From positions 1-64,000 of the forward strand of contig JADKIC010000048.1 in assembly GCA_016721435.1 (NCBI GenBank): a stretch of DNA of 64,000 bases. Direction: 5' to 3'. A model generated the notes under the pieces. It made no database searches and was not told the DNA's origin. It saw nothing but the letters and a program-made list of their open reading frames with translations. Positions 20,335 to 28,670 of this stretch are shown piece after piece. The position numbers were made by a program, and so were the translations under genes. The stretch comes from Bacteroidota bacterium (lineage in GTDB: Bacteria; Bacteroidota; Bacteroidia; AKYH767-A; OLB10). Positions within the stretch are counted from its first letter, which is position 1. Each line of letters starts with the position of its first letter.

Positions 20335-20627
20335 TTAAAACCGGTCAACGTATTTTAGGCACTGACACTTCTTGATTAGAAAAGTATCATAGCCTTTAAA
20401 AAAATCAATTTGAACTTTATGAACGTTTTTAACTTTAGCCGGAAGAGGACCCCGATGGCACCATTCGAAGAGACTTTGGATCTGCTCTTCCTCACCGATA
20501 GCTTCTATTAATACAGATCCATCGGACTGATTCATCACCCTGATTCTTATAAATCAAGTGCTTTGGAAGTGTAGATTGACGAAAAAAACGCCTGAACCTT
20601 TACCGGTGACAAATGAACAGCAATCAT
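20335..20627 (-). pseudogene. Acylphosphatase, frameshifted at the N-terminus and extended by IS insertion
   Basis: The C-terminal part reads MNQSDGSVLIEAIGEEEQIQSLFEWCHRGPLPAKVKNV, a clear acylphosphatase (small enzyme hydrolysing acyl phosphates). The N-terminus starts near 20627 (MIAVHL) and VTGK, VQG.FF.QSTL.K can be read in alternating frames, so several one-base errors lie in 20545-20610; the catalytic Arg and the P-loop can only be inferred. At the 3' end the insertion sequence follows FLIKK directly: the original stop was TAG, and the frame now runs ten residues into the IS (CQCLKYVDRF). Confidence 0.75.
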
Positions 20628-20703
20628 CTCTTTTATTAGAATAAAATTACGACAGGAATCAAAAAAAATCGATCTCAATAATGGTTTTTATTAAGCAAGT
20701 AAA

Positions 20704-21475
20704 TTATTTTCCGGCAAAAACAGCTTTCCGTTTATTCAGAAAAGCATCAGTGCCTTCTTTAAAATCATTTGTTGTAAAGCATGCACCGAAACGCGCGATC
20801 TCTTCTTTGAAGCCATCCGATTGTTTGTCATAATGCGCATTTACAGTATGTACAATTTCGGCAATGGCAACCGGCGCATTGGCAATGATTTTATTCAATA
20901 CTTCACGACACTTATCCAACAATTGATCAGCAGGAACAACATAATTAACGAGTCCAAGACGATAGGCTTCGCCGGCATCGATCATGTCAGCCGTCATCAA
21001 CAACTCCATAGCTTTGCCTTTCCCGATAAGTTGGGCTAAACGTTGCGTACCTCCGTACCAGGATGAGTCCAGTTTGACTCCGGTGTCCATTTGGCTTTTC
21101 TGCAGCAATTCGCATATGACAAGCCATCGCCAATTCACATCCTCCACCGAGAGCAAATCCGTTCACCGCAGCAATAACAGGCTTACTGCATGTCTCCACG
21201 CTGTTAAATACGTCATGTCCGTGAGCACTCAATGCCATCCCCTGCTCCAAACTAAAAGAGGCGAACTCGCTAATGTCTGCACCGGCAATAAAAGCCTTTG
21301 CACCGCTACCGGTCAGGATAATTCCGCGAACATGATCATCTTGTTGAGCAGCAAGAAACGCTTTCCCCACTTCGGCGATGGTATCTTTATTCAATGCGTT
21401 TAACTTATCGGGCCGATTAATGGTAATCGTGCAAATCGCATTTTCAACAGTATAAAGGATGTTGGTATAGTTCAT
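20704..21475 (-). pseudogene. Enoyl-CoA hydratase/isomerase family protein, frameshifted in the middle
   Basis: About 257 residues of the crotonase superfamily. The N-terminal part has AICTITINRPDKLNALN, the CoA/oxyanion-hole segment AFIAGADISEF and VNGFALGGGCELAMACHMRIA. The C-terminal part has WYGGTQRLAQLIGKGKAMELLMTADMIDAGEAYRLGLVNYVVP and FLNKRKAVFAGK. Several one-base changes between about 21060 and 21130 scramble the expected FGQPEVKLGLIPGYGG segment, which includes the second catalytic Glu. The enzyme would hydrate enoyl-CoA in beta-oxidation or butyrate-type metabolism. The mutase subunit upstream at 21566 also belongs to acyl-CoA metabolism and may share the transcript. Confidence 0.88.
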
Positions 21476-21565
21476 ATCGTGATTCGTGTTTGATAGTAAT
21501 GGTTCACGCGTTTAGCGAGTGTTGTAAAGAATAATTTTTCAGCTAATTGAGGTACCGGTTGAACC

Positions 21566-21973
21566 TCAGATTTTTTTCAATCTTTTTACTTCTTCCGTCA
21601 TATAGCTGATAATTTCCGAAGTTTCTGTTCCGGGAGGAAATAACCGGCCACAACCCATGGCTACCAGTTTCTTCATATCATCATCCGGAATAATGCCTCC
21701 GCCGGTAAGCAACACATCATCCATTCCCTTCTCCTTCAACAAATGAAGGATCCGCGGAAAAACAGTCATATGAGCACCACTCAGAATACTGACGCCAATG
21801 GCATCCACATCTTCCTGAACAGCGGCATTCACTACCATTTCGGGGGTCTGGCGCAAACCGGTATAAATCACTTCCATGCCGGCATCGCGCAGGAAGGAGG
21901 CAATTACTTTGGCGCCTCTGTCATGGCCATCGAGGCCGACTTTAGCAATGAGAACACGGATAGGGCGTTGCAT
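21566..21973 (-). CDS. Cobalamin-binding methylmalonyl-CoA mutase C-terminal-domain protein
   Basis: 135 residues forming a complete B12-binding domain: KVGLDGHDRGAKVIA carries the DxHxxG motif whose His ligates cobalt, SILSGAHM is the SxL motif and LLTGGGI the GG motif. As a stand-alone subunit it would pair with a separate catalytic mutase subunit, which is not in this window, to interconvert methylmalonyl-CoA or another acyl-CoA. Frame intact; it lies about 90 bp upstream of the enoyl-CoA hydratase gene on the same strand. Confidence 0.9.
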   Translation of the reverse strand: MQRPIRVLIAKVGLDGHDRGAKVIASFLRDAGMEVIYTGLRQTPEMVVNAAVQEDVDAIGVSILSGAHMTVFPRILHLLKEKGMDDVLLTGGGIIPDDDMKKLVAMGCGRLFPPGTETSEIISYMTEEVKRLKKI

Positions 21974-21994
21974 GGGGCAAAAGTAATAAAACGA

Positions 21995-22140
21995 TCGTTC
22001 TTCTCGTCATTTCTCATTCCATCTTCGATGCATGAGTCTGACGAGATCACCGGGGGATCACTCGCTTCGCTCGTTGGGGAGGTCTCGTCATTACTCATTC
22101 GTCTTCGACGATTTGAATCTGACGAGACTGGGGGGGAGAT
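21995..22140. repeat. ctcgtcatt/ctgacgag inverted-repeat cluster
   Basis: The motif ctcgtcat(t) recurs (22004, 22085) together with its complement-like ctgacgaga (22038, 22121), forming imperfect inverted repeats in the gap between the mutase subunit and the efflux locus. A related aatctcgtcagat is at 653-666. No coding content is seen here. Confidence 0.5.
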
Positions 22141-22217
22141 GGGGAGCGACGGAAGATGGACATCGTTTGGAAGTCAGATAGAAAGAGGGGCGAATGTGGA
22201 CTTCAACGAGTTATTGT

Positions 22218-22225
22218 TATCTTTG
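22218..22225 (+). promoter_or_regulatory. Bacteroidota -7 box (TATCTTTG) of the metal-efflux locus
   Basis: TATCTTTG ends 6 bases before the ATG at 22232. Same box and near-leaderless spacing as in front of the thioredoxin gene. Confidence 0.5.
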
Positions 22226-22231
22226 TGTTGA

Positions 22232-22623
22232 ATGAAGAAAATAGTAGGCTACTTATTGATATTTTCCTTTGCCGCTTCAGGCACGGGATTGGATCAGGTA
22301 TTTAAGATGCCCGTTCTCTTCACTCATTTTCTGGAACATCGCACCGAAGACCCTGATTTATCATTTTCCGTTTTTCTGGAAATGCATTTTTAAATTCAAA
22401 TTTGGCAAATCATAAAGACGACCTGAATCACCATCGGCAACTTCCTTTTAAGAACCATGACTGCTCACAGCATACCGATTATCTGAAGTTTTATCAGCGC
22501 AAACATGCTGAGGGGAATTTAACTATTGGAATGAACGATTGCAGGGAATTTACCATCCCTTCAAAAGACAATCTACCCCCCAATTCCTATTTCACGGATA
22601 TTTGGAATCCGCCCAAATCTTAA
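22232..22623 (+). pseudogene. Small secreted protein at the head of the metal-efflux operon, one frameshift
   Basis: About 130 residues starting MKKIVGYLLIFSFAASGTGLDQVFKMPVL, with a signal peptide, then FTHFLEHRTEDPDLSFSVFLEMH. The frame breaks in a T run near 22390; one added T gives MHFLNSNLANHKDDLNHHRQLPFK and the remainder to 22623. The protein is rich in His (HKDDLNHHRQLPFKNHDCSQH), which fits metal handling in the periplasm. Similar small proteins precede CusA genes in Bacteroidota as far as I recall. The RND gene follows after 112 bp. The role is inferred from context only. Confidence 0.65.
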
Positions 22624-22735
22624 ACTGTATATATTTCATGTGCTGATCAGTCTATGCGCTGATCATTCAATTATCGTATCATGCACTGATAACGATATGA
22701 TTTTTTATTCATCCTTCATTTAAGAATTCTTCCTT

Positions 22736-25700
22736 ATGTTAAATGCAATCATCAAATTCTCAATAAAGAATAAGTTGGTGGTCGGTTTGTTGACGGTGGC
22801 GCTGGTCCTGTTTGGATTATACGACCTTCAAAAACTGCCCATTGATGCTGTTCCTGACATTACCGATAATCAGGTGCAGGTAATAACCGTCCCTCCCGCT
22901 TTGGGCGCTCCGGATGTGGAACGCCTCATCACCTATCCCATTGAACAGGGCAACAGCAATATTCCGGGGCTGAAAGAAATCAGGAGTTTCTCTCGTTTCG
23001 GACTTTCCCTGGTCACCTTGGTATTCACCGATGAAACGGATGTGTACTGGGCCCGGCAGCAGGTAAGCGAAAGACTGTTACAAGTGCAAAGTCTGATACC
23101 TCCAGGTTTAGGAACACCGGAAATAGCGCCTGTAACGACAGGACTCGGAGAGATCTATCAATATGTGTTGCGCCCCGCTCCCGGATATGAGCAGCAATAC
23201 AATGCGATGGAGCTCCGTACCATTCAGGATTGGATTGTACGACGGCAACTTTTAGGAGTAAAGGGTATCGCTGATATCAGCAGTTTTGGCGGCAAACTGA
23301 AACAATATGAAATTGCAGTAGATGCCAGAAAATTGAAATCGTATGGACTCAGCATCAGCGATATTTTCACAGCACTCTCGAACAACAATAGCAATACGGG
23401 CGGTGCGTACATTGAGAAAGGTCCTTCCGTATTATTCATAAGAACTGAAGGTCTTGTCAATTCACTGAAGGACATTGAACAAATTGCGGTTAAAAATCTT
23501 CCCAATGGTTTGCCGGTTTTAATGAAAGACGTTTCTGAAATCCGTTTCGGACAGGCGAACCGTTATGGTGCCATGACCTACAATGATGACGGAGAGGTAG
23601 CTGGTGGTATCGTCATGATGCTAAAAGGGGCCAACTCTTCCGAAGTGATCGATATTGTGAAAGAACGTATTGAGCAGATTCGCAAGAGCCTTCCGCAAGG
23701 AGTCATCATAGAACCCTTTCTGGATCGTACCAAGATGGTGAACAATGCCATTGGTACAGTAGAGAAAAATTTGCTGGAAGGTGCATTGATCGTTGTGTTT
23801 GTACTTGTGCTGTTCCTCGGACATATTCGTGCCGGTTTAATCGTGGCCTCGGTCATTCCGTTGTCGATGCTCTTTGCAGTGATACTGATGAATTTATTTG
23901 GAGTGAGTGGCAACCTGATGAGTTTAGGAGCGCTGGATTTCGGTCTCATCGTGGATGGTGCAGTGATCATCGTGGAAGCCGTCATGCACCGGTTGATGCA
24001 TAGCCGAAAACTGGGTGAAGGAAAAGTACTCACACAGGAAGAAATGAATCATGAAGTCATTTCTTCTTCTACCCGAATGATGAACAGTGCGGTATTCGGC
24101 CAAGTCATTATCCTGATTGTATACCTGCCCATCTTTATGCTGGAAGGAATAGAAGGAAAAATGTTCAAGCCCATGGCACAAACAGTAGCTTTTGCATTGC
24201 TGGGTGCATTCATATTATCGCTTACATACATCCCCATGATGAGCAGCTTATTCCTGAGCAAGAAAATCAGTCACACTAAAAATTTCTCTGATAAAATGAT
24301 GGAGAAATTAGAGCATTTATTCAGTCGTTGGCTAGAGAAGTTTGTCCGTAAACCTATGCTTGTTATTGGAGGATCTATAGTTGCGTTTGTCGTCAGTATG
24401 CTTTTGCTGATGAATATGGGAGGAGAGTTTATTCCGGAGTTAGAGGAGGGTGATCTGGCAGTTGACACCCGGGTGATGACAGGAAGCAGTCTGACCATGA
24501 CCATTAAAGCGACTACTGAAGCGGCAAAACTTTTAAAAGAGAAATTTCCTGAAATAGAAAAGATCGTCACTAAAATTGGTAGCGGAGAAATTCCGACCGA
24601 TCCCATGCCCATTGAGGCCAGTGACATGATGGTGATTTTGAAAGATAAAAAAGACTGGACTTCCGCGAAAACCTTCGATGAGTTGACTGAGAAAATGAGT
24701 ACCGAACTTCAGAAGATTCCGGGTATCACGGCAGGATTTCAGTATCCTGTACAAATGCGTTTCAATGAACTCATGACGGGAGCCAGACAAGATGTGGTCT
24801 GCAAAATTTTTGGAGAAGATTTAGATACCCTCACGCGTTATGCAAACATATTAGGGAAATTGACACAGCAGGTAGAAGGGTCCCGCGACCTCTATGTAGA
24901 GAGCATGACGGGAATGCCACAGATTGTAATTCGCTACAACCGTCAGGCATTGGCGCAATATGGAGTACCGGTAGAAGAAGTCAACAAAGTGGTCAATGCT
25001 GCTTTCGCCGGACAAATCAGCGGACAGGTTTTTGAAGGAGAACGCCGGTTTGATCTGGTCGTTCGCTTAGATCTGGCGTTGCGTAAAGATGAGAATGATG
25101 TCAGCAACTTACTCATTCCTACAAAAAACGGATTACAAATACCGCTTTATCAGGTAGCAGAGGTAGAAGTGAAAGACGGACCTAACCAGATACAGCGGGA
25201 AGATGCGAAGAGAAGAATTATAGTTGGCTTCAATGTAAGAGGAAGAGATGTACAGAGTATAGTGGATGAATTGGAAACAAAGGTCAATGATAAAATTAAA
25301 TTGCCTCCCGGATACTACATTACTTACGGTGGTGCCTTTGAAAATCTGATAGAAGCCAAACAACGGTTAAGCATAGCCGTACCATTGGCATTGGGGCTTA
25401 TCTTTTTACTCTTGTACTTTGCCTTCGGATCATTGGGCCAGGGACTGCTCATCTTCACCGCCATTCCATTATCAGCAATCGGAGGCATCATCGCCCTCTC
25501 GATACGCGGCTTACCATTTAGTATCAGTGCGGGTATTGGTTTCATCGCCCTCTTCGGTGTGGCGGTATTGAATGGCATTGTATTGTTGTCCGAATTCAAT
25601 AAGTTGAGGGCAGAAGGGCTCATTGATCCCCTCGAGATTGTTAGAAAAGGAACCAGAACCCGATTGCGACCGGTGTTAATGACCGCTGCTGTAGCTTCAC

Positions 25701-27097
25701 TGGGATTCCTTCCGATGGCGCTGAGTAATGGTGCCGGTGCCGAGGTACAAAAACCATTAGCAACTGTGGTTATCGGCGGACTACTATCTGCTATCTTCCT
25801 CACGCTATTTCTTGTGCCCTTGCTTTATATCCACAGGCAGACCTGGATCAACAAAAGAAATCTTCGCAAAGGGACCCTTCTTCTCCTTCTTGTTCTTCCC
25901 GCGATACAGGCGAATGCACAACAGCAAATTTCTATACAAGCTGCTCTGGATTCAGCCATGAAAAACCCTTCCGTCACTGCAAAAGCATTGCGCATCGACT
26001 ACTTCAAAAAAATGAAGCAAAGCAGTTGGGAACCGGGAGCGACAACAGTAAGTGGTGAATTTGGACAGGTGAACAGCCTAAACAACGATCAAAAATACAT
26101 CATCAGTCAGGAATTCCAACTACCGTTTACGTATATCCGAAAATCACAGCTCGGCAAGGATGGGATAAGTCTCGCGCAATGGCAGTTAAAGGAAGAAGAA
26201 CAACTGATCACCGCTAAAATATGGATGCTCTTTACGGACATCTATACCACCCAACAACAGGTCCGCTTATTAAAAACAGCCGACAGTATCTATTCCGTCT
26301 ATGCAGACCGGAGCCGGTTAATGCTGGAAAAAGGAAGCAGTACCGGAAGCGACAAGGCCTATGCAGAACTGATACAAGGGGAATGGAAAATGGCCTATCA
26401 ACATCAATTGTCCGAGCTGAAGAAATTGAACGAGCAATTGAACATCCTGCTCCACACCATTACACCCGTAACTGCCGACCTCAGTGATTTTAATCCCGAG
26501 ACTACATGGCCCGGGACACCCGATCCATCGACACTTCAACAACATCCCTCCCTCCTGGCCATGAAACAGGAAGAAAAACTGGCGCATTCAAAAACGCTTT
26601 TGGAGAAATCACAAGCCTGGCCCGGAATCAGCATTGGCTATTTCAACCAATCCATCAAAGGCTGGCAACGGTCAGGGGATACTGAAATATTCTTTGATGG
26701 GAATGATCGGTTTGATGGCATACAGGTTGGACTCAGTATCCCACTCTTCTGGAATTTCAGAGCAAGCAAGGTGAATGCAGGAAAAATTGAAGAGGCCATT
26801 GCCATACAACATACACGATCGGCGGAAGAAGAACTAAGTATTTTCTACACTACCACCTTAAGCGAATTGAATTCCTATCGTGAAAGTTTAAGCTGGTATA
26901 AAGAAAAAGGCTTGGCCGGTGCAATTACGATTTCCAATGATGCCGGAAAGAGGCTCGAGAATGGAGATATCGACTATATGCAGTGGGTCCTGTTTATGAA
27001 TAAATCAATTGACATCCAACAACAATATTATGAAACCGAGCGCTTGTACCGGCATGCGCTGATTCGCATCCATACATTAACCGGAAATAGCAAATAA
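22736..27097 (+). CDS. CusA/CzcA-family heavy-metal RND transporter fused to a TolC-like outer-membrane factor
   Basis: 1,453 residues in one intact frame. Residues 1 to about 1035 form the RND pump: N-terminal FSIKNKLVVGLLTVALVLFGLY, LPIDAVPDITDNQVQV, the TM4 charged motif LDFGLIVDGAVIIVEAVMHR and the C-terminal TM set ending LTLFLVPLLYIH. Next comes RKGTLLLLLVLPAIQANAQ, which looks like a signal peptide, and then about 390 residues of TolC/OEP-type coiled coil (ISIQAALDSAMKNPSVTAKAL onwards). The pump should expel heavy-metal cations (Cu, Ag, Co, Zn or Cd; the ion cannot be told) with the membrane fusion protein encoded next. RND-TolC fusions occur in Bacteroidota. Confidence 0.92.
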   Translation: MLNAIIKFSIKNKLVVGLLTVALVLFGLYDLQKLPIDAVPDITDNQVQVITVPPALGAPDVERLITYPIEQGNSNIPGLKEIRSFSRFGLSLVTLVFTDETDVYWARQQVSERLLQVQSLIPPGLGTPEIAPVTTGLGEIYQYVLRPAPGYEQQYNAMELRTIQDWIVRRQLLGVKGIADISSFGGKLKQYEIAVDARKLKSYGLSISDIFTALSNNNSNTGGAYIEKGPSVLFIRTEGLVNSLKDIEQIAVKNLPNGLPVLMKDVSEIRFGQANRYGAMTYNDDGEVAGGIVMMLKGANSSEVIDIVKERIEQIRKSLPQGVIIEPFLDRTKMVNNAIGTVEKNLLEGALIVVFVLVLFLGHIRAGLIVASVIPLSMLFAVILMNLFGVSGNLMSLGALDFGLIVDGAVIIVEAVMHRLMHSRKLGEGKVLTQEEMNHEVISSSTRMMNSAVFGQVIILIVYLPIFMLEGIEGKMFKPMAQTVAFALLGAFILSLTYIPMMSSLFLSKKISHTKNFSDKMMEKLEHLFSRWLEKFVRKPMLVIGGSIVAFVVSMLLLMNMGGEFIPELEEGDLAVDTRVMTGSSLTMTIKATTEAAKLLKEKFPEIEKIVTKIGSGEIPTDPMPIEASDMMVILKDKKDWTSAKTFDELTEKMSTELQKIPGITAGFQYPVQMRFNELMTGARQDVVCKIFGEDLDTLTRYANILGKLTQQVEGSRDLYVESMTGMPQIVIRYNRQALAQYGVPVEEVNKVVNAAFAGQISGQVFEGERRFDLVVRLDLALRKDENDVSNLLIPTKNGLQIPLYQVAEVEVKDGPNQIQREDAKRRIIVGFNVRGRDVQSIVDELETKVNDKIKLPPGYYITYGGAFENLIEAKQRLSIAVPLALGLIFLLLYFAFGSLGQGLLIFTAIPLSAIGGIIALSIRGLPFSISAGIGFIALFGVAVLNGIVLLSEFNKLRAEGLIDPLEIVRKGTRTRLRPVLMTAAVASLGFLPMALSNGAGAEVQKPLATVVIGGLLSAIFLTLFLVPLLYIHRQTWINKRNLRKGTLLLLLVLPAIQANAQQQISIQAALDSAMKNPSVTAKALRIDYFKKMKQSSWEPGATTVSGEFGQVNSLNNDQKYIISQEFQLPFTYIRKSQLGKDGISLAQWQLKEEEQLITAKIWMLFTDIYTTQQQVRLLKTADSIYSVYADRSRLMLEKGSSTGSDKAYAELIQGEWKMAYQHQLSELKKLNEQLNILLHTITPVTADLSDFNPETTWPGTPDPSTLQQHPSLLAMKQEEKLAHSKTLLEKSQAWPGISIGYFNQSIKGWQRSGDTEIFFDGNDRFDGIQVGLSIPLFWNFRASKVNAGKIEEAIAIQHTRSAEEELSIFYTTTLSELNSYRESLSWYKEKGLAGAITISNDAGKRLENGDIDYMQWVLFMNKSIDIQQQYYETERLYRHALIRIHTLTGNSK

Positions 27098-27098
27098 C

Positions 27099-28231
27099 AT
27101 GAAAAAAATAATCCTCCTCATACTAATTGTTCAGTCCATAGCCTGCACGAGGAGCAAAGGAAATGCTGAACAAGCAGCAGCTCCGGTAAATGGAAATGCC
27201 GTTCAGCTTACTCCCGAACAAATTCAGCGATCGGGCATAAAAACCGGTCGGATAGAAAAAAGAAAGATGGCCGCGCGTTTACAGGTCAATGGCATCATTG
27301 ATGTCCCACCACAGAACATGATCTCCATAACTCTTCCTTTGGGTGGTTATCTGAAATCAACAAAACTACTACCGGGTATGCATCTACGTAAAGGAGAAGA
27401 GTTAGCGGTGATGGAAGACCCTCGACTCATCCAACTTCAACAAGACTACCTGACCGCAAAAATAAAAGGACGGCAATTGGAGCAGGAATACAACCGGCAG
27501 CAGGAATTAAATGTCACCAAAACAAGCAGTGATAAATCCCTTTCAGGAGGCGGAAGCGGTGTTTAAGTCCAACAAGGTATTGATCCGTTCCCTCTCCGAG
27601 CAATTGAAACTGGCGGGCATCAACCCGGAAGGCCTGACCGATGACAACATCTCGCGCAGCGTCGCCATACGTTCTCCCATTGATGGATATGTAGCGGTGG
27701 TGAAAGTGAATGTAGGCGCTTTTGTAAATCCGTCGGATGTCCTGTTTGAGCTGGTAGATCCTAAAGACATACATCTCAACATGACTATTTTCGAAAAGAC
27801 ATTCAATATGTATCCATCGGACAAAGGTAATGACCTGGACCAACTCTGATCCGGGAAAGAAATTTCCCTGTGAAATAATTTTGATCGGCAAGGAGCTGGA
27901 CGAGCACAGGAGTGTAGAAGTACATTGCCACTTTGAAGCCTATGACAAAAACCTTTTACCGGGCATGTTCATGAACGCGGAAATACAGATCAAAGAAAAA
28001 GAAACAGATGTTGTACCGGAAGGGGCTGTTGTCAGTTATCAGGATAAAAATTACATCTTTCAACTGGAAGCTGCAGGAAAATACAGCATGGTACCAGTCC
28101 GCACGGGGATAAAAGATGGAGGATATATTGAAATTCTTCCTGTTGATGAAAAAGCAACTTTGCCGGAAAATATCGTCACAGATCAGGCATACACGTTGCT
28201 CATGCAATTGATGAATAAGGAGGAGGAATAA
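27099..28231 (+). pseudogene. Efflux RND periplasmic adaptor (CusB/HlyD-like), two frameshifts
   Basis: About 377 residues beginning MKKIILLILIVQSIACTR, so a lipoprotein with its Cys in SIACT. Seen: LTPEQIQRSGIKTGRIEKRKM, VPPQNMISITLPLGGYLKSTKLLPGMHLRKGEELAVMEDPRLIQLQQDYL (biotinyl/lipoyl-like and hairpin parts), then IRSPIDGYVAVVKVNVGAFVNPSDVLFELVD and a C-terminal LPGMFMNAEI. One extra C near 27540 and one missing A near 27824 break the frame; correcting them gives DKSFQEAEAVFKS and GQKVMTWTNSDPG. It starts one base after the RND stop, so the two are translationally linked. It would join the inner-membrane pump to the TolC part. Confidence 0.88.
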
Positions 28232-28314
28232 AGCCTGACAGCGATTTTCTGAGTAAACATAAAATACCTGGATTTTAATTTAAGCATTCCATATAATTTC
28301 CGAATTTCTTTCTC

Positions 28315-28352
28315 AACCACAAGAACTCCTTTAAAAGTTCTTGTGGTTTTGT
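28315..28352 (+). terminator. Intrinsic terminator of the metal-efflux operon
   Basis: Perfect 13-bp arms aaccacaagaact/agttcttgtggtt with an 8-base loop, followed by tttgttt. It lies 84 bp after the adaptor stop codon. Confidence 0.88.
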
Positions 28353-28670
28353 TTGCGTCCACAGGGACGTTTATCCCATTTTTCTTCGTAGTTTATCGCT
28401 TACAACTCTTAAAAGTAACCTTTTATCTTAAAATTAACCAAAAAAAGACTTGCTTTTCTCAAATAATTATTATTCATTTGCTTAACAAACAGGAGCTTTA
28501 ATATTCTAAACAGGATAATATCACCGATTATTTATACTTTAAATAGTTGTTAAGAACAGCGTTTACTACATACATTTCACTTGGAAATCAATAATTGAAA
28601 ATTAGTATTTACTACTGTGGTCTGATTATTTAAATTCAACCTAAGAATTCACCAGCTAACAAATTTTGCT
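28353..28670. other. Gene-free AT-rich leader region
   Basis: About 320 bases of AT-rich DNA before the mosaic surface-protein gene. I see no RNA gene or repeat. It should hold that gene's promoter. Confidence 0.5.

Larger units (their letters stand above)
18928..20367 (-). mobile_element. IS3-family insertion sequence (about 1,440 bp), CTT target duplication
   Basis: The ends form 28-bp terminal inverted repeats with three mismatches; the inner 21 bases gcctaaaatacgttgaccggt (18935-18955) and their complement (20340-20360) are identical. Ends are TG...CA as in IS3. A 3-bp direct repeat ctt flanks the element (18925-18927 and 20368-20370). Inside are OrfA (helix-turn-helix) and OrfB (DDE integrase) in overlapping frames on the minus strand. 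A 13-bp-arm hairpin lies at 19018-19050 near the 3' end. Removing the element and one ctt restores a TAG stop to the acylphosphatase gene. Confidence 0.9.
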
